DNA of 64,000 nucleotides from AC-32 sp963728765 (GTDB lineage Bacteria > Actinomycetota > Thermoleophilia > Gaiellales > Gaiellaceae). Made by a program: the position numbers and the translations under genes. How positions within the stretch are numbered: the stretch's first letter is position 1; each line of letters begins with the position of its first letter. The notes below the pieces were generated by a model, which was given only the letters and a program-made list of their open reading frames with translations, was not told the origin of the DNA and made no database searches. Below are positions 57,826-64,000 of this stretch, piece by piece. The stretch lies in the NCBI GenBank assembly GCA_963728765.1, contig CAVSKX010000002.1:186001-250000 (forward strand), in the 5' to 3' direction.

Positions 57826-58416
57826 GTGTTCAGCCCGTCGGTCGAGAACCTCGTCGCGCAGCTGACCCGTCTGCCCGGGGTCGGCCAGCGAACCGCGCAG
57901 CGGCTCGCGTTCCACTTGCTGCGCGTGCCGAAGGACGAAGCACTGGCCCTCGCGCACGCGCTGGAGGAGGTCAAGGAGCGAGTCCGCTTCTGCCGCGAGT
58001 GCGGGAACCTGACCGAGGAGGAGACCTGCGAGATCTGCCGCGACGCCCGTCGTGACCACACGATCGTCTGCGTCGTCGAGCAGCCCGCCGACCTGATCTC
58101 GGTCGAGCGCACGCACGAGTACCGCGGGCTCTACCACGTGCTCGGCGGGTCGCTCTCGCCGCTTGACGGCGTCGAGCCGGAGCACCTGCGCATCGACGAG
58201 CTGCTCGGCCGCGTCGAGCGGAACGGCGTCGAGGAGGTCGTGCTCGCGACGAACCCGAACATGACCGGCGAGGCGACCGCGGCCTACCTCGCCGACCGCC
58301 TGCGCGGCCGCGTCCGCGTCACGCGCCTCGCCAGCGGCCTCCCCGTGGGCGCCGACCTCGAGTACGCCGACGAGGTGACGCTGGGCAGGGCGCTGAGCGG
58401 ACGCCGGGAAATGTGA
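57826..58416 (+). CDS. recR: Recombination protein RecR
   Basis: 196 residues. N-terminal helix-hairpin-helix LTRLPGVGQRTAQRLAFHLL, a Cys4 zinc finger (CRECGNLTEEETCEICRD), and a Toprim domain (CVVEQPADLISVERTHEYRG; LLGRVERNGVEEVVLATNPN). It acts with RecF/RecO in gap repair. Length normal. GTG start. Confidence 0.95.
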   Translation: MFSPSVENLVAQLTRLPGVGQRTAQRLAFHLLRVPKDEALALAHALEEVKERVRFCRECGNLTEEETCEICRDARRDHTIVCVVEQPADLISVERTHEYRGLYHVLGGSLSPLDGVEPEHLRIDELLGRVERNGVEEVVLATNPNMTGEATAAYLADRLRGRVRVTRLASGLPVGADLEYADEVTLGRALSGRREM

Positions 58417-58419
58417 ACC

Positions 58420-58425
58420 TAGACT
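58420..58425 (+). promoter_or_regulatory. -10 box of lysC, leaderless arrangement
   Basis: TAGACT ends 7 nt before GTG 58433. Confidence 0.45.
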
Positions 58426-58432
58426 GTCCGCC

Positions 58433-59683
58433 GTGACGACCACCCAGTTCGAGCCGCTTCCCGACCTCGCGGCCGCCGAGCCGAGCCTCGGCACGCTGGT
58501 GATGAAGTTCGGCGGGACGTCCGTCGCCGACCCAGAGAAGCTGAAGGACGTCGCGCGCCGCCTCGTCGAGGCGCGCGCGGCCGGCACCCGCGTCGTGGCG
58601 GTGCTCTCGGCGATGGGCGACACGACCGACGACCTCGTCCGGCTCGCCTACGAGGTCTCGCCGCGGCCGAAGCCGCGTGAGCTGGACATGCTGATCTCGG
58701 TCGGGGAGCGGATCTCGTGTGCGCTCGCGGCGATGGCGATCCACGACCTCGGCGCCGAGGCGATCTCGCTGACCGGCTCCCAGGCCGGGATCGTCACCGA
58801 CACCGTCCACGGGCGGGCGAAGATCGTGGATGTCCGCGCCCGCCGCATCCACGAGGCGCTCGACCAGGACAAGATCGTGCTCGTCGCCGGCTTCCAGGGC
58901 GTCTCGACCGACTTCGACATCACGACGCTCGGCCGTGGCGGCTCCGACACGACTGCGGTTGCGCTCGCGGCGGCGCTGGGCGCGCAAGTCTGCGAGATCT
59001 ACACGGACGTGAAAGGCGTCTTCACCGCCGACCCGCGGCTCGTCCCGAACGCCCGCAAGCTGCACGCCGTCAGCTACGAGGAGATGCTCGAGCTGGCGGC
59101 CTCGGGGGCGAAGGTGCTGCAGGTACGCTCGGTCGAGGTCGCACGGAACCACGACGTCAAGCTGCACGTGCGCTCGACGTTCTCGCCAGAGGACGGCACC
59201 TGGGTTCGCGAGGAGGACGATCGAATGCTCGAGAAGGCGCTCATCTCCGGAGTCACGCACACGCGCGAGGAGACGCTTTACCGCGTCACCGGCACGACGG
59301 CCTCGCAGCTGTTCTCCGCACTCGCCGACGCGGGCGTGAACGTCGACACGATCGTGCAGACGGGGCCGGAGATCGTCTTTTCCGCGCCGACCGACGACCG
59401 CGACGCCGCGGTCGACGTGCTCGAGGGGCTCGCGGTCGAGTGGAGCTCGCGCGACGACCTCGGCAAGGTCAGCGTGATCGGCGCGGGAATGAAGAGCCAT
59501 CCGGGCGTCGCGGCCAAGGCCTTCGAGACCCTGGCCCAGGCTGGAATCGAGCCTGAGGTCGTGACGACGTCGCCGATCAAGATCGCCTGCCACGTCCGCA
59601 CCGACCAGGTCGACGAGGCCGTGGTCGTACTGCACCGCGCGTTCGAGCTCGACACCCCTGAGGCGGAGCGCCGGCATGCCTAG
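58433..59683 (+). CDS. lysC: Aspartate kinase
   Basis: 416 residues. Kinase motif MKFGGTSVADPEKLKDVARR, then SVGERISCALAAMAIH, TTLGRGGSDTTAVALAAALG and EIYTDVKGVFTADPRLV. Two C-terminal ACT domains (LYRVTGTTASQLFSALADAG; SVIGAGMKSHPGVAAKAFET) indicate feedback control by Lys/Thr. First step of lysine, threonine, methionine and diaminopimelate synthesis. Overlaps asd by 8 nt. Confidence 0.95.
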   Translation: MTTTQFEPLPDLAAAEPSLGTLVMKFGGTSVADPEKLKDVARRLVEARAAGTRVVAVLSAMGDTTDDLVRLAYEVSPRPKPRELDMLISVGERISCALAAMAIHDLGAEAISLTGSQAGIVTDTVHGRAKIVDVRARRIHEALDQDKIVLVAGFQGVSTDFDITTLGRGGSDTTAVALAAALGAQVCEIYTDVKGVFTADPRLVPNARKLHAVSYEEMLELAASGAKVLQVRSVEVARNHDVKLHVRSTFSPEDGTWVREEDDRMLEKALISGVTHTREETLYRVTGTTASQLFSALADAGVNVDTIVQTGPEIVFSAPTDDRDAAVDVLEGLAVEWSSRDDLGKVSVIGAGMKSHPGVAAKAFETLAQAGIEPEVVTTSPIKIACHVRTDQVDEAVVVLHRAFELDTPEAERRHA

Positions 59684-60605
59684 GGTGGGAGTCGTCGGCG
59701 CCACGGGCGCCGTTGGCCGCGTGGTCGTCGAGCTGCTCGGCGAGCGCGGCTTCGACGACGTGCGGCTGTTCGCCTCGGCGCGCTCGGCCGGTACCGAGAT
59801 CGGCGGCCGCGCGGTCGAGGAGGCGACACCCGAAGCACTCGCCGCGGGCGACCTCGACGTCTGTCTCTTCTCCGTCGGCGCGAGCGCGAGCCGCGAGCTC
59901 GTCCCGCATGCCGTCCGCGGCGGCGCGATATGCGTCGACAAGTCGGCAGCGTTCCGGCTCGACCCAGGCGTCCCGCTCCTCGTCCCCGAGGTGAACGGTG
60001 AACGGGCGCGCGAGCACGACGGCGTGATCGCGAACCCGAACTGCTGCGCAATCCCGCTGGCGCTGGTGCTCAAGTCGCTCCACGACGCGGCCGGCCTGCG
60101 AGCGGTGCGCGTCGCCACGTACCAGTCCGCGTCGGGCAAGGGCGCCCAGCGGCTCCAACGGCTGCTCGAGGAGCCGCAGGCCGAACACGACCTCGAGGCC
60201 GACTGGGACTTCGACGGCGAGGAGTTCGACGAGGAAGTGAAGCTCCGCGAGGAGACACGCAAGATCCTCGAGCTGCCGGACTTGCCGGTCAGCGCGACCT
60301 GCGTGCGCGTCCCGGTGCCCGTCGGCCACGCCGAGTCGATCTGGATCGAGACCGAGGAGCCGCTCGAGCCGACGCGGGCACGCGAGCTTCTGGCCGCGGC
60401 GCCGTCGGTGCGCGTCGAGGACTTCCCGACCCCGCGGCAAGCCGCCGGCGCCGACGAGGCGTTCGTCGGCCGCATCCGCCCTGATCCCGCCGCCGCGAAC
60501 GGCCTCTCGCTCTTCATCGCCTGCGACAACCTCCGCAAGGGCGCCGCGCTGAACGGCATCCAGATCGCGGAGCTCGCCCTCGCGCAGCGCGCCGTCGCGG
60601 CCTGA
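59676..60605 (+). CDS. asd: Aspartate-semialdehyde dehydrogenase
   Basis: 309 residues, somewhat shorter than most. NADP-binding GVVGATGAVGRVVVELL, FSVGASASRELVPHAV, the active-site Cys in NPNCCAIPLALVLK, TYQSASGKGAQRLQRLL, and a C-terminal FVGRIRPDP..LSLFIACDNLRKG. It follows aspartate kinase in the aspartate pathway and is translationally coupled to it. The substrate loop after YQSASG looks trimmed, but the catalytic residues are present. Confidence 0.92.
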   Translation: MPRVGVVGATGAVGRVVVELLGERGFDDVRLFASARSAGTEIGGRAVEEATPEALAAGDLDVCLFSVGASASRELVPHAVRGGAICVDKSAAFRLDPGVPLLVPEVNGERAREHDGVIANPNCCAIPLALVLKSLHDAAGLRAVRVATYQSASGKGAQRLQRLLEEPQAEHDLEADWDFDGEEFDEEVKLREETRKILELPDLPVSATCVRVPVPVGHAESIWIETEEPLEPTRARELLAAAPSVRVEDFPTPRQAAGADEAFVGRIRPDPAAANGLSLFIACDNLRKGAALNGIQIAELALAQRAVAA

Positions 60606-60645
60606 AACGCTCAAGAGACAGCCGCAACGAGCCGATACGTAGCTC

Positions 60646-61119
60646 ATGCGGCCGGCACGACTTGACCACACCTTTTTCGAGAACGAGCCTCGCTCCCACC
60701 TGGGCGCGCTGCTGCTGCGGAAGGGGCTGCTCACAAACGGCGAGCTCGACCGCGCCCTCGAGGAGCGCGAGCAGGGTGAGTTGCTCGGCGAGGCGCTCGT
60801 CCGGCTGCGCATCTGCTTCGAGGACGACATCGCGCGCGTCCTCGCCGAGCAGGCGAACGTGGAGTTCGTGGATATCGGCATCACCTCGGTCGACATCCGC
60901 GCGGTCTCGCTGCTGTCGTGGCGGGAGGCCGAGAAGCTCCGCGCGATCCCGATCCGGCTGCACCCCGACGACACCGTCTCGGTGGCCGTCGCCGACCCGA
61001 CCGACGACTCGCTGCTCCCGAGCCTGAAGCTCGCGCTGGGCGGCCGGCCGGTGCGTCTGTTCGTGACGACGCCCTCGGCGCTGCGCGCCGCCTGGGCCGC
61101 CGCCTACCCGCACCGCTAG
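60646..61119 (+). CDS. Free-standing MshEN/T2SSE N-terminal domain protein
   Basis: 157 residues. Two adjacent MshEN-like motifs, HLGALLLRKGLLTNGELDRA and LLGEALVRLRICFEDDIARV, lie where type II/IV pilus ATPases bind cyclic-di-GMP. A C-terminal alpha/beta subdomain follows (AIPIRLHPDDTVSVAVADPT). The ATPase domain is absent and no pilus genes are nearby. Given two c-di-GMP enzymes in the window, a receptor role is plausible inference. The -Arg of the first motif is replaced by His. Confidence 0.75.
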   Translation: MRPARLDHTFFENEPRSHLGALLLRKGLLTNGELDRALEEREQGELLGEALVRLRICFEDDIARVLAEQANVEFVDIGITSVDIRAVSLLSWREAEKLRAIPIRLHPDDTVSVAVADPTDDSLLPSLKLALGGRPVRLFVTTPSALRAAWAAAYPHR

Positions 61120-61131
61120 CGGCCGGGAGTG

Positions 61132-61767
61132 CTAGGGCCGGCGCGGCACCGGCGCGGGCTCGGGCTCGGGCAGCAACAGGTGGCGGATCGCGCGCAGGGC
61201 CCTGGCGCGCTTCCCTTCTTCCAGCACCGGGACGAGCCCGCCGAGCTCCAGCCTCGCCAGCCCGACGGGGCCGGCGGAACGCATGATCCGGAAGCCGAAG
61301 TCGGCCAGGAAGTCATGCGGAAAGACCGTGCGGTGCACGAGGAAGCGCTCGTGGTCCGACTCGCGGTCCGGATAGTGGTACGCGAACGCCTCGAGGGCGG
61401 CCGCTCCCCGGTCCTTCGCCTCGCCGATCGCGGCCAGGAAAAGCGACTGCAGCACCCACGGGCTGGAGCGGTCGACGAGGTAGGCACAGGTCACGAGCAC
61501 CGCGTCGTCGGAGGGCGGGCCTGCCGGCATCTCCGCCGCCCGCGGGAACAGCGCGGCCGTGCCGTACTGCATCGAGCCGAGCGCGTGGCCGTCGCCGTCG
61601 TAGTAGATCGTCCCCCAGGCGCCGAACTCGGTCTCGGCCTTCTCGATCCAGCGCTGCTTGTCCGGCGCGCGGGCGGCGGTGCGCGACTGCCACCACACGC
61701 ATTCGTGGCAGACCGAGGGCGCCGTTTCGAGCGTGGCGCCAGTGAGTCCGGCGATGCGAATACTCAC
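61132..61767 (-). CDS. GNAT-family acetyltransferase-like protein
   Basis: 211 residues. A Cys pair near the N-terminus (VCHECVWWQSR), then WIEKAETEFGAWGTIYYDGD, MQYGTAALFPRAAEM, VLVTCAYLVDRSSPWVLQSL, and AKDRGAAALEAFAYHYPD. A GNAT-like C-terminal HDFLADFGFRIMRSAGPVGL completes it. GTG start at 61767 overlaps the Asp23 stop (GTGA). Substrate unknown. It ends with a Pro-rich tail. Confidence 0.75.
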   Translation of the reverse strand: MSIRIAGLTGATLETAPSVCHECVWWQSRTAARAPDKQRWIEKAETEFGAWGTIYYDGDGHALGSMQYGTAALFPRAAEMPAGPPSDDAVLVTCAYLVDRSSPWVLQSLFLAAIGEAKDRGAAALEAFAYHYPDRESDHERFLVHRTVFPHDFLADFGFRIMRSAGPVGLARLELGGLVPVLEEGKRARALRAIRHLLLPEPEPAPVPRRP

Positions 61768-62060
61768 GGCTCTGCGATCTCGTCGACGACGACGTCCACC
61801 GCGCGAGGCCTCGCACCGGCCATTCGCTCGAGGTAGTCGGCCACGCGCCGCTGCACCTCCTGGCCGACCTCCCGCGCCGGGGCTCCCCACGCCAGCTCGA
61901 CGTGCAGCTCGACCGTGGCGGCGGCATCGCCAGTGATCCGTACCCCGCCCTGCCGGGGCAGCCGTCCCTCGACCAGCCCGGCGACACCCTCGACCTCGCA
62001 GGCGGCATCGGCCGCGTAGCTGGCGAGCACGTCCGTGGCGACGCTCGCGCTGCCCTCCAT
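61764..62060 (-). CDS. Asp23/Gls24 family envelope stress protein
   Basis: 98 residues of the Asp23 domain: ATDVLASYAADAACEVEGVA, RLPRQGGVRITGD, ATVELHVELAWGAPAREVGQ and VQRRVADYLERMAGARPRAV. In Gram-positives these proteins are linked to envelope homeostasis. ATG at 62060 with TACAAT 7 nt upstream. Co-transcribed with the GNAT gene. Confidence 0.85.
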   Translation of the reverse strand: MEGSASVATDVLASYAADAACEVEGVAGLVEGRLPRQGGVRITGDAAATVELHVELAWGAPAREVGQEVQRRVADYLERMAGARPRAVDVVVDEIAEP

Positions 62061-62067
62061 TACTCCG

Positions 62068-62073
62068 ATTGTA
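62068..62073 (-). promoter_or_regulatory. -10 box of the Asp23-family gene
   Basis: On the minus strand TACAAT ends 7 nt before ATG 62060. Leaderless arrangement, although a GGAG also overlaps the gap. Confidence 0.45.
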
Positions 62074-62108
62074 GGAGGCGCCGACGAGCCGTCGCTCGCT
62101 GGATCAGG

Positions 62109-62927
62109 CTACGGTTCGTCGGCGTCTCCTGTCAGGACGAGCTCCGTCGCCTCAGGCCTCGCGAGAAAGCGGAACGGCACGAACGTCGTGCCGAGGCCGG
62201 CCGAGAGGTGGAGGGTCGCCGCGGGCCGGCGGTAGAGCCCCTGGATGTACGTCCACCGGATGTGCGCGAGCCGCAAGCGGCCACCCGGCCAGGGGAAGCA
62301 GATCTGGCCGGCGTGCAGGTGGCCCGCCAGCACGAGGTCGAAAACGCCTTCCGGGATGCGGTCGACGACGCTCGGGTAGTGGCAGAGGAGGATCCGCAGG
62401 TCGGCGTCCGGGTCGGCGAAGCGCTCGGGGCGAGCCAGTCTCCGCCGGTACGTGCGCGGGTCGACCCCGACGATCTGGACGCGCTTGCCACGCAGCTCGA
62501 TCGTCCGCGAGTCGTCCGCGAGCAGCGTCGCGGGCTCGAGGTCGACGAGACCGGCGGGGTGCGAGAATGGGTCGCGCGAGTGCGCGTAGTCGTGGTTGCC
62601 CAGCACCGCGAAGCAGTGCGGAAGGCGGGCAACCAGCTCTCGCAGTCGCCGCTCCGCGGTCGGGCGCGAGAGCAGGTCGCCGGTGATCAGCGTGAGGTCG
62701 GGTTGCCGCTCCTCGACCCACGTCACCGCCCGCTCGACTGCCGTCTCGCCGCGCGACGGGATCCCGAGGTGGAAGTCGGACAGGTGCGCGATCCTTAGGC
62801 CCCCGAGCTCGGCCGGGAGCCCCGGCAGCGGGCACGGCAGCGTCTCGAGCCGCACCCAGCCCGCCTCGAAGTGCCCCCACGCGAGTCCTGCTCCCGCGGC
62901 GATCGCTCCCGTACGCAGGAGCCTCAA
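62109..62927 (-). CDS. Calcineurin-like metallophosphoesterase
   Basis: About 272 residues. Metal motifs are IAHLSDFHLG (D-x-H), ITGDLLSR (GDxx), FAVLGNHDYAHS (GNHD), LLCHYPSVVD and VLAGHLHAGQICFP (GHxH). The N-terminus has a hydrophobic segment (TGAIAAGAGLAWGHFEAGWV), as in membrane-associated YkuE-type enzymes that act on lipid phosphates. The TTG at 62927 is my best start; no strong ribosome-binding site is visible and the true start is uncertain. Confidence 0.85.
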   Translation of the reverse strand: MRLLRTGAIAAGAGLAWGHFEAGWVRLETLPCPLPGLPAELGGLRIAHLSDFHLGIPSRGETAVERAVTWVEERQPDLTLITGDLLSRPTAERRLRELVARLPHCFAVLGNHDYAHSRDPFSHPAGLVDLEPATLLADDSRTIELRGKRVQIVGVDPRTYRRRLARPERFADPDADLRILLCHYPSVVDRIPEGVFDLVLAGHLHAGQICFPWPGGRLRLAHIRWTYIQGLYRRPAATLHLSAGLGTTFVPFRFLARPEATELVLTGDADEP

Positions 62928-62954
62928 AGCGACTTCACCGCTCTCGGCAGGACC

Positions 62955-62974
62955 GGGGAACCAGGGGTTCCCCC
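62955..62974 (-). terminator. Hairpin terminator after the HdrB-like gene
   Basis: On the minus strand GGGGGAACC-CCT-GGTTCCCC, 6 nt past the TAG. The stretch from stop codon to hairpin matches the serS terminator at 1681-1710 in all but two positions. Confidence 0.6.
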
Positions 62975-62980
62975 ATGCTT

Positions 62981-63880
62981 CTAGGCCTCGAGTTTTTGGA
63001 CGACCGGCGCGACGGAGACGACGTGGCGCTTGAACTTCAGCTCCGACTCCTCGAGCCCGGCGGCGACGCCGATCAGCTGCGAGAGATGCAGGATCGGCAT
63101 GGCGAAGTCCTTGCCGGTTTGCTTGCGCAGCTTCGACTGCCACGCGTCGAGCGAGAGGTGGCAGAGCGGGCACGGGGTCACGATCGCGTCCGCGCCAGCC
63201 TCGCTGGCCTGCTCGATCGGCTGGATCAGCTCACCGAGCGCGGTCTCCTCGCGCGCCTGGATGATCGGGAAGCCACAGCACTTGATCTTGGCCGGGTAGT
63301 CGATCGGCTCGCCGCCGCAGGCCTCGATGATCGCCTCGAGCGACCACGGCTGGTCCGGGTCCTCGAAACCGAGCAGCTTCGACGGCCGCAGGATCTGGCA
63401 GCCGTAGAAGGGCGCGACCTTCAGGCCCTTGAGCCCCTTGTGCGCGACGGTCTTCAGCCGCTCGAAGCCGTCGCCCTCGGCAATCAGCCAGAGCAGGTGC
63501 TTGACGTCCACCGTCCCGTCGTACGGCGGTGCGCCGACCGTCTCGAGGTTCGCCGAGACCCGCGCCCGCAAGTTGTCGTCGTTCTTCAGCTGCCAGTTCG
63601 CCTGCCGCAGGTTGAGCGTGCAGACATTGCAGATCGTCATCAGCGTGTCGCAGCCGGTCTGCTCGGCGTACGCGAGGATGCGCGCGTTCAGGTGCAGGTA
63701 GTAGTCGGGCTCGGCCTCGTGGATGTCGCCGGCGCCGCAGCAGGTGACCGACTCGAGCTCGTCGAGCTCCAGCCCCAGCTTCGGGGCGAGCGCCTGGGTC
63801 GAGATGTCGAGCTCCTTCGCCGAGAGCGACGCTAGGCAGCCCTTGTAATAGGCGACCCGCGTCGCCTCAATCGCCGCCAC
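62981..63880 (-). CDS. HdrB/SdhE-like CCG-domain Fe-S protein
   Basis: 299 residues with two CCG domains: ESVTCCGAGDIHEAE with upstream YYKGCLASLS and TICNVCTLNL, and KIKCCGFPIIQAREE with upstream YGCQILRP and TPCPLCHLSLD. These are the cysteine-rich motifs of heterodisulfide reductase subunit B and of the SdhE-type subunit of some succinate dehydrogenases, which bind unusual Fe-S clusters. GTG at 63880 with AGGAGG upstream. It overlaps the upstream gene, presumably its Fe-S partner. Confidence 0.85.
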   Translation of the reverse strand: MAAIEATRVAYYKGCLASLSAKELDISTQALAPKLGLELDELESVTCCGAGDIHEAEPDYYLHLNARILAYAEQTGCDTLMTICNVCTLNLRQANWQLKNDDNLRARVSANLETVGAPPYDGTVDVKHLLWLIAEGDGFERLKTVAHKGLKGLKVAPFYGCQILRPSKLLGFEDPDQPWSLEAIIEACGGEPIDYPAKIKCCGFPIIQAREETALGELIQPIEQASEAGADAIVTPCPLCHLSLDAWQSKLRKQTGKDFAMPILHLSQLIGVAAGLEESELKFKRHVVSVAPVVQKLEA

Positions 63881-64000
63881 TCTTGCCTCCTGACTTCTCC
63901 GGCGCGATGCGGCTCGCGGGCGCGCTGTCGGGGTCGGCGCTCAGCACGTGCTCGATCTGCGCGAGCGCGTGCTCGCCCTGGACGATCCCGGCCGCGCCCT
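63867..64000 (-). CDS. C-terminal end of an upstream gene (partial), probable Fe-S partner subunit
   Basis: Open to the window edge and ending at TGA 63867-63869. The 43 or so visible residues (VQGEHALAQIEHVLSADPDS, then a Ser/Gly/Lys-rich tail) hold no motif. It overlaps the HdrB-like gene by 14 nt. A succinate dehydrogenase or HdrC-type iron-sulfur subunit is expected from context only. Confidence 0.5.
   Translation of the reverse strand, partial: GAAGIVQGEHALAQIEHVLSADPDSAPASRIAPEKSGGKSGGD

Overview
The window is very GC-rich, uses GTG and TTG starts freely, and carries an actinobacterial-style gene set: a SigB/SigF-type sigma factor, dnaX-ybaB-recR-lysC-asd, F420-type LLM oxidoreductase, LigD-type end-joining parts and an Asp23 protein. 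Many genes have a -10 box only 6-8 nt before the start codon. Together with several secreted protein types I associate with Gaiella and Solirubrobacter relatives, this suggests a deep-branching actinobacterium (class Thermoleophilia). That placement is inference, not computed. No CRISPR array, rRNA, phage or integrase gene was seen.

Layout. 0-3.8 kb: cytochrome c, serS and tRNA-Ser(TGA). The 3' 62 bp of that tRNA recur exactly 1.9 kb downstream, bracketing a small integrase-less insert. 4-23 kb: an exopolysaccharide locus with glycosyltransferases, Wzx flippase, Wzz/kinase-like protein, Wzy polymerase, polysaccharide deacetylase, FemAB/CelD-like transferase, beta-helix protein, ATP-grasp enzyme, priming sugar transferase and a flippase-like membrane protein. 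A sigma factor and a membrane-anchored HicB-like protein lie inside it. 23-32 kb: a GAF/GGDEF/HD-GYP signalling protein, a REP-type transposase, a GH1 glycosidase, a K+ channel flanked by two broken membrane-protein genes, a flavin reductase and a HAD phosphatase. 32.4-40.3 kb: three tandem paralogous giant secreted proteins with C-terminal InlB-like and PASTA modules. 40-44 kb: fabF and a split LigD (ligase and polymerase convergent). 44.4-46.1 kb: three more serine tRNAs around about 980 bp without genes, packed with strong nested inverted repeats. 46-55 kb: phosphoesterase, cupredoxin, aquaporin, a 26-codon ORF, sialidase-like, LLM oxidoreductase, secreted proteins and a membrane HD-GYP protein. 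55-64 kb: tRNA-Val, SRP RNA, dnaX-ybaB-CNB-recR, lysC-asd, a MshEN-like protein, a GNAT/Asp23 pair, metallophosphoesterase and an HdrB-like Fe-S protein.

Genes working together. The polysaccharide locus covers priming (sugar transferase), elongation (two GT4 enzymes), export (Wzx), polymerisation (Wzy), chain length (Wzz-like) and modification (deacetylase, FemAB-like, ATP-grasp). The two HD-GYP proteins make and/or break cyclic-di-GMP, and the small MshEN-like protein is a possible receptor. serS and all four serine isoacceptors (TGA, GGA, CGA, GCT) lie in this one window.

Unusual content: the tRNA-bounded insert, the structured array at 45.07-45.74 kb, a 103-bp inverted repeat shared by two tRNA-flanking intergenic regions, an apparently dead Wzz-linked kinase domain, and an unusual density of broken genes (3.6, 20.6-21.8, 29.1-31.3 and 35.06 kb). 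The broken genes could be true decay or assembly error.
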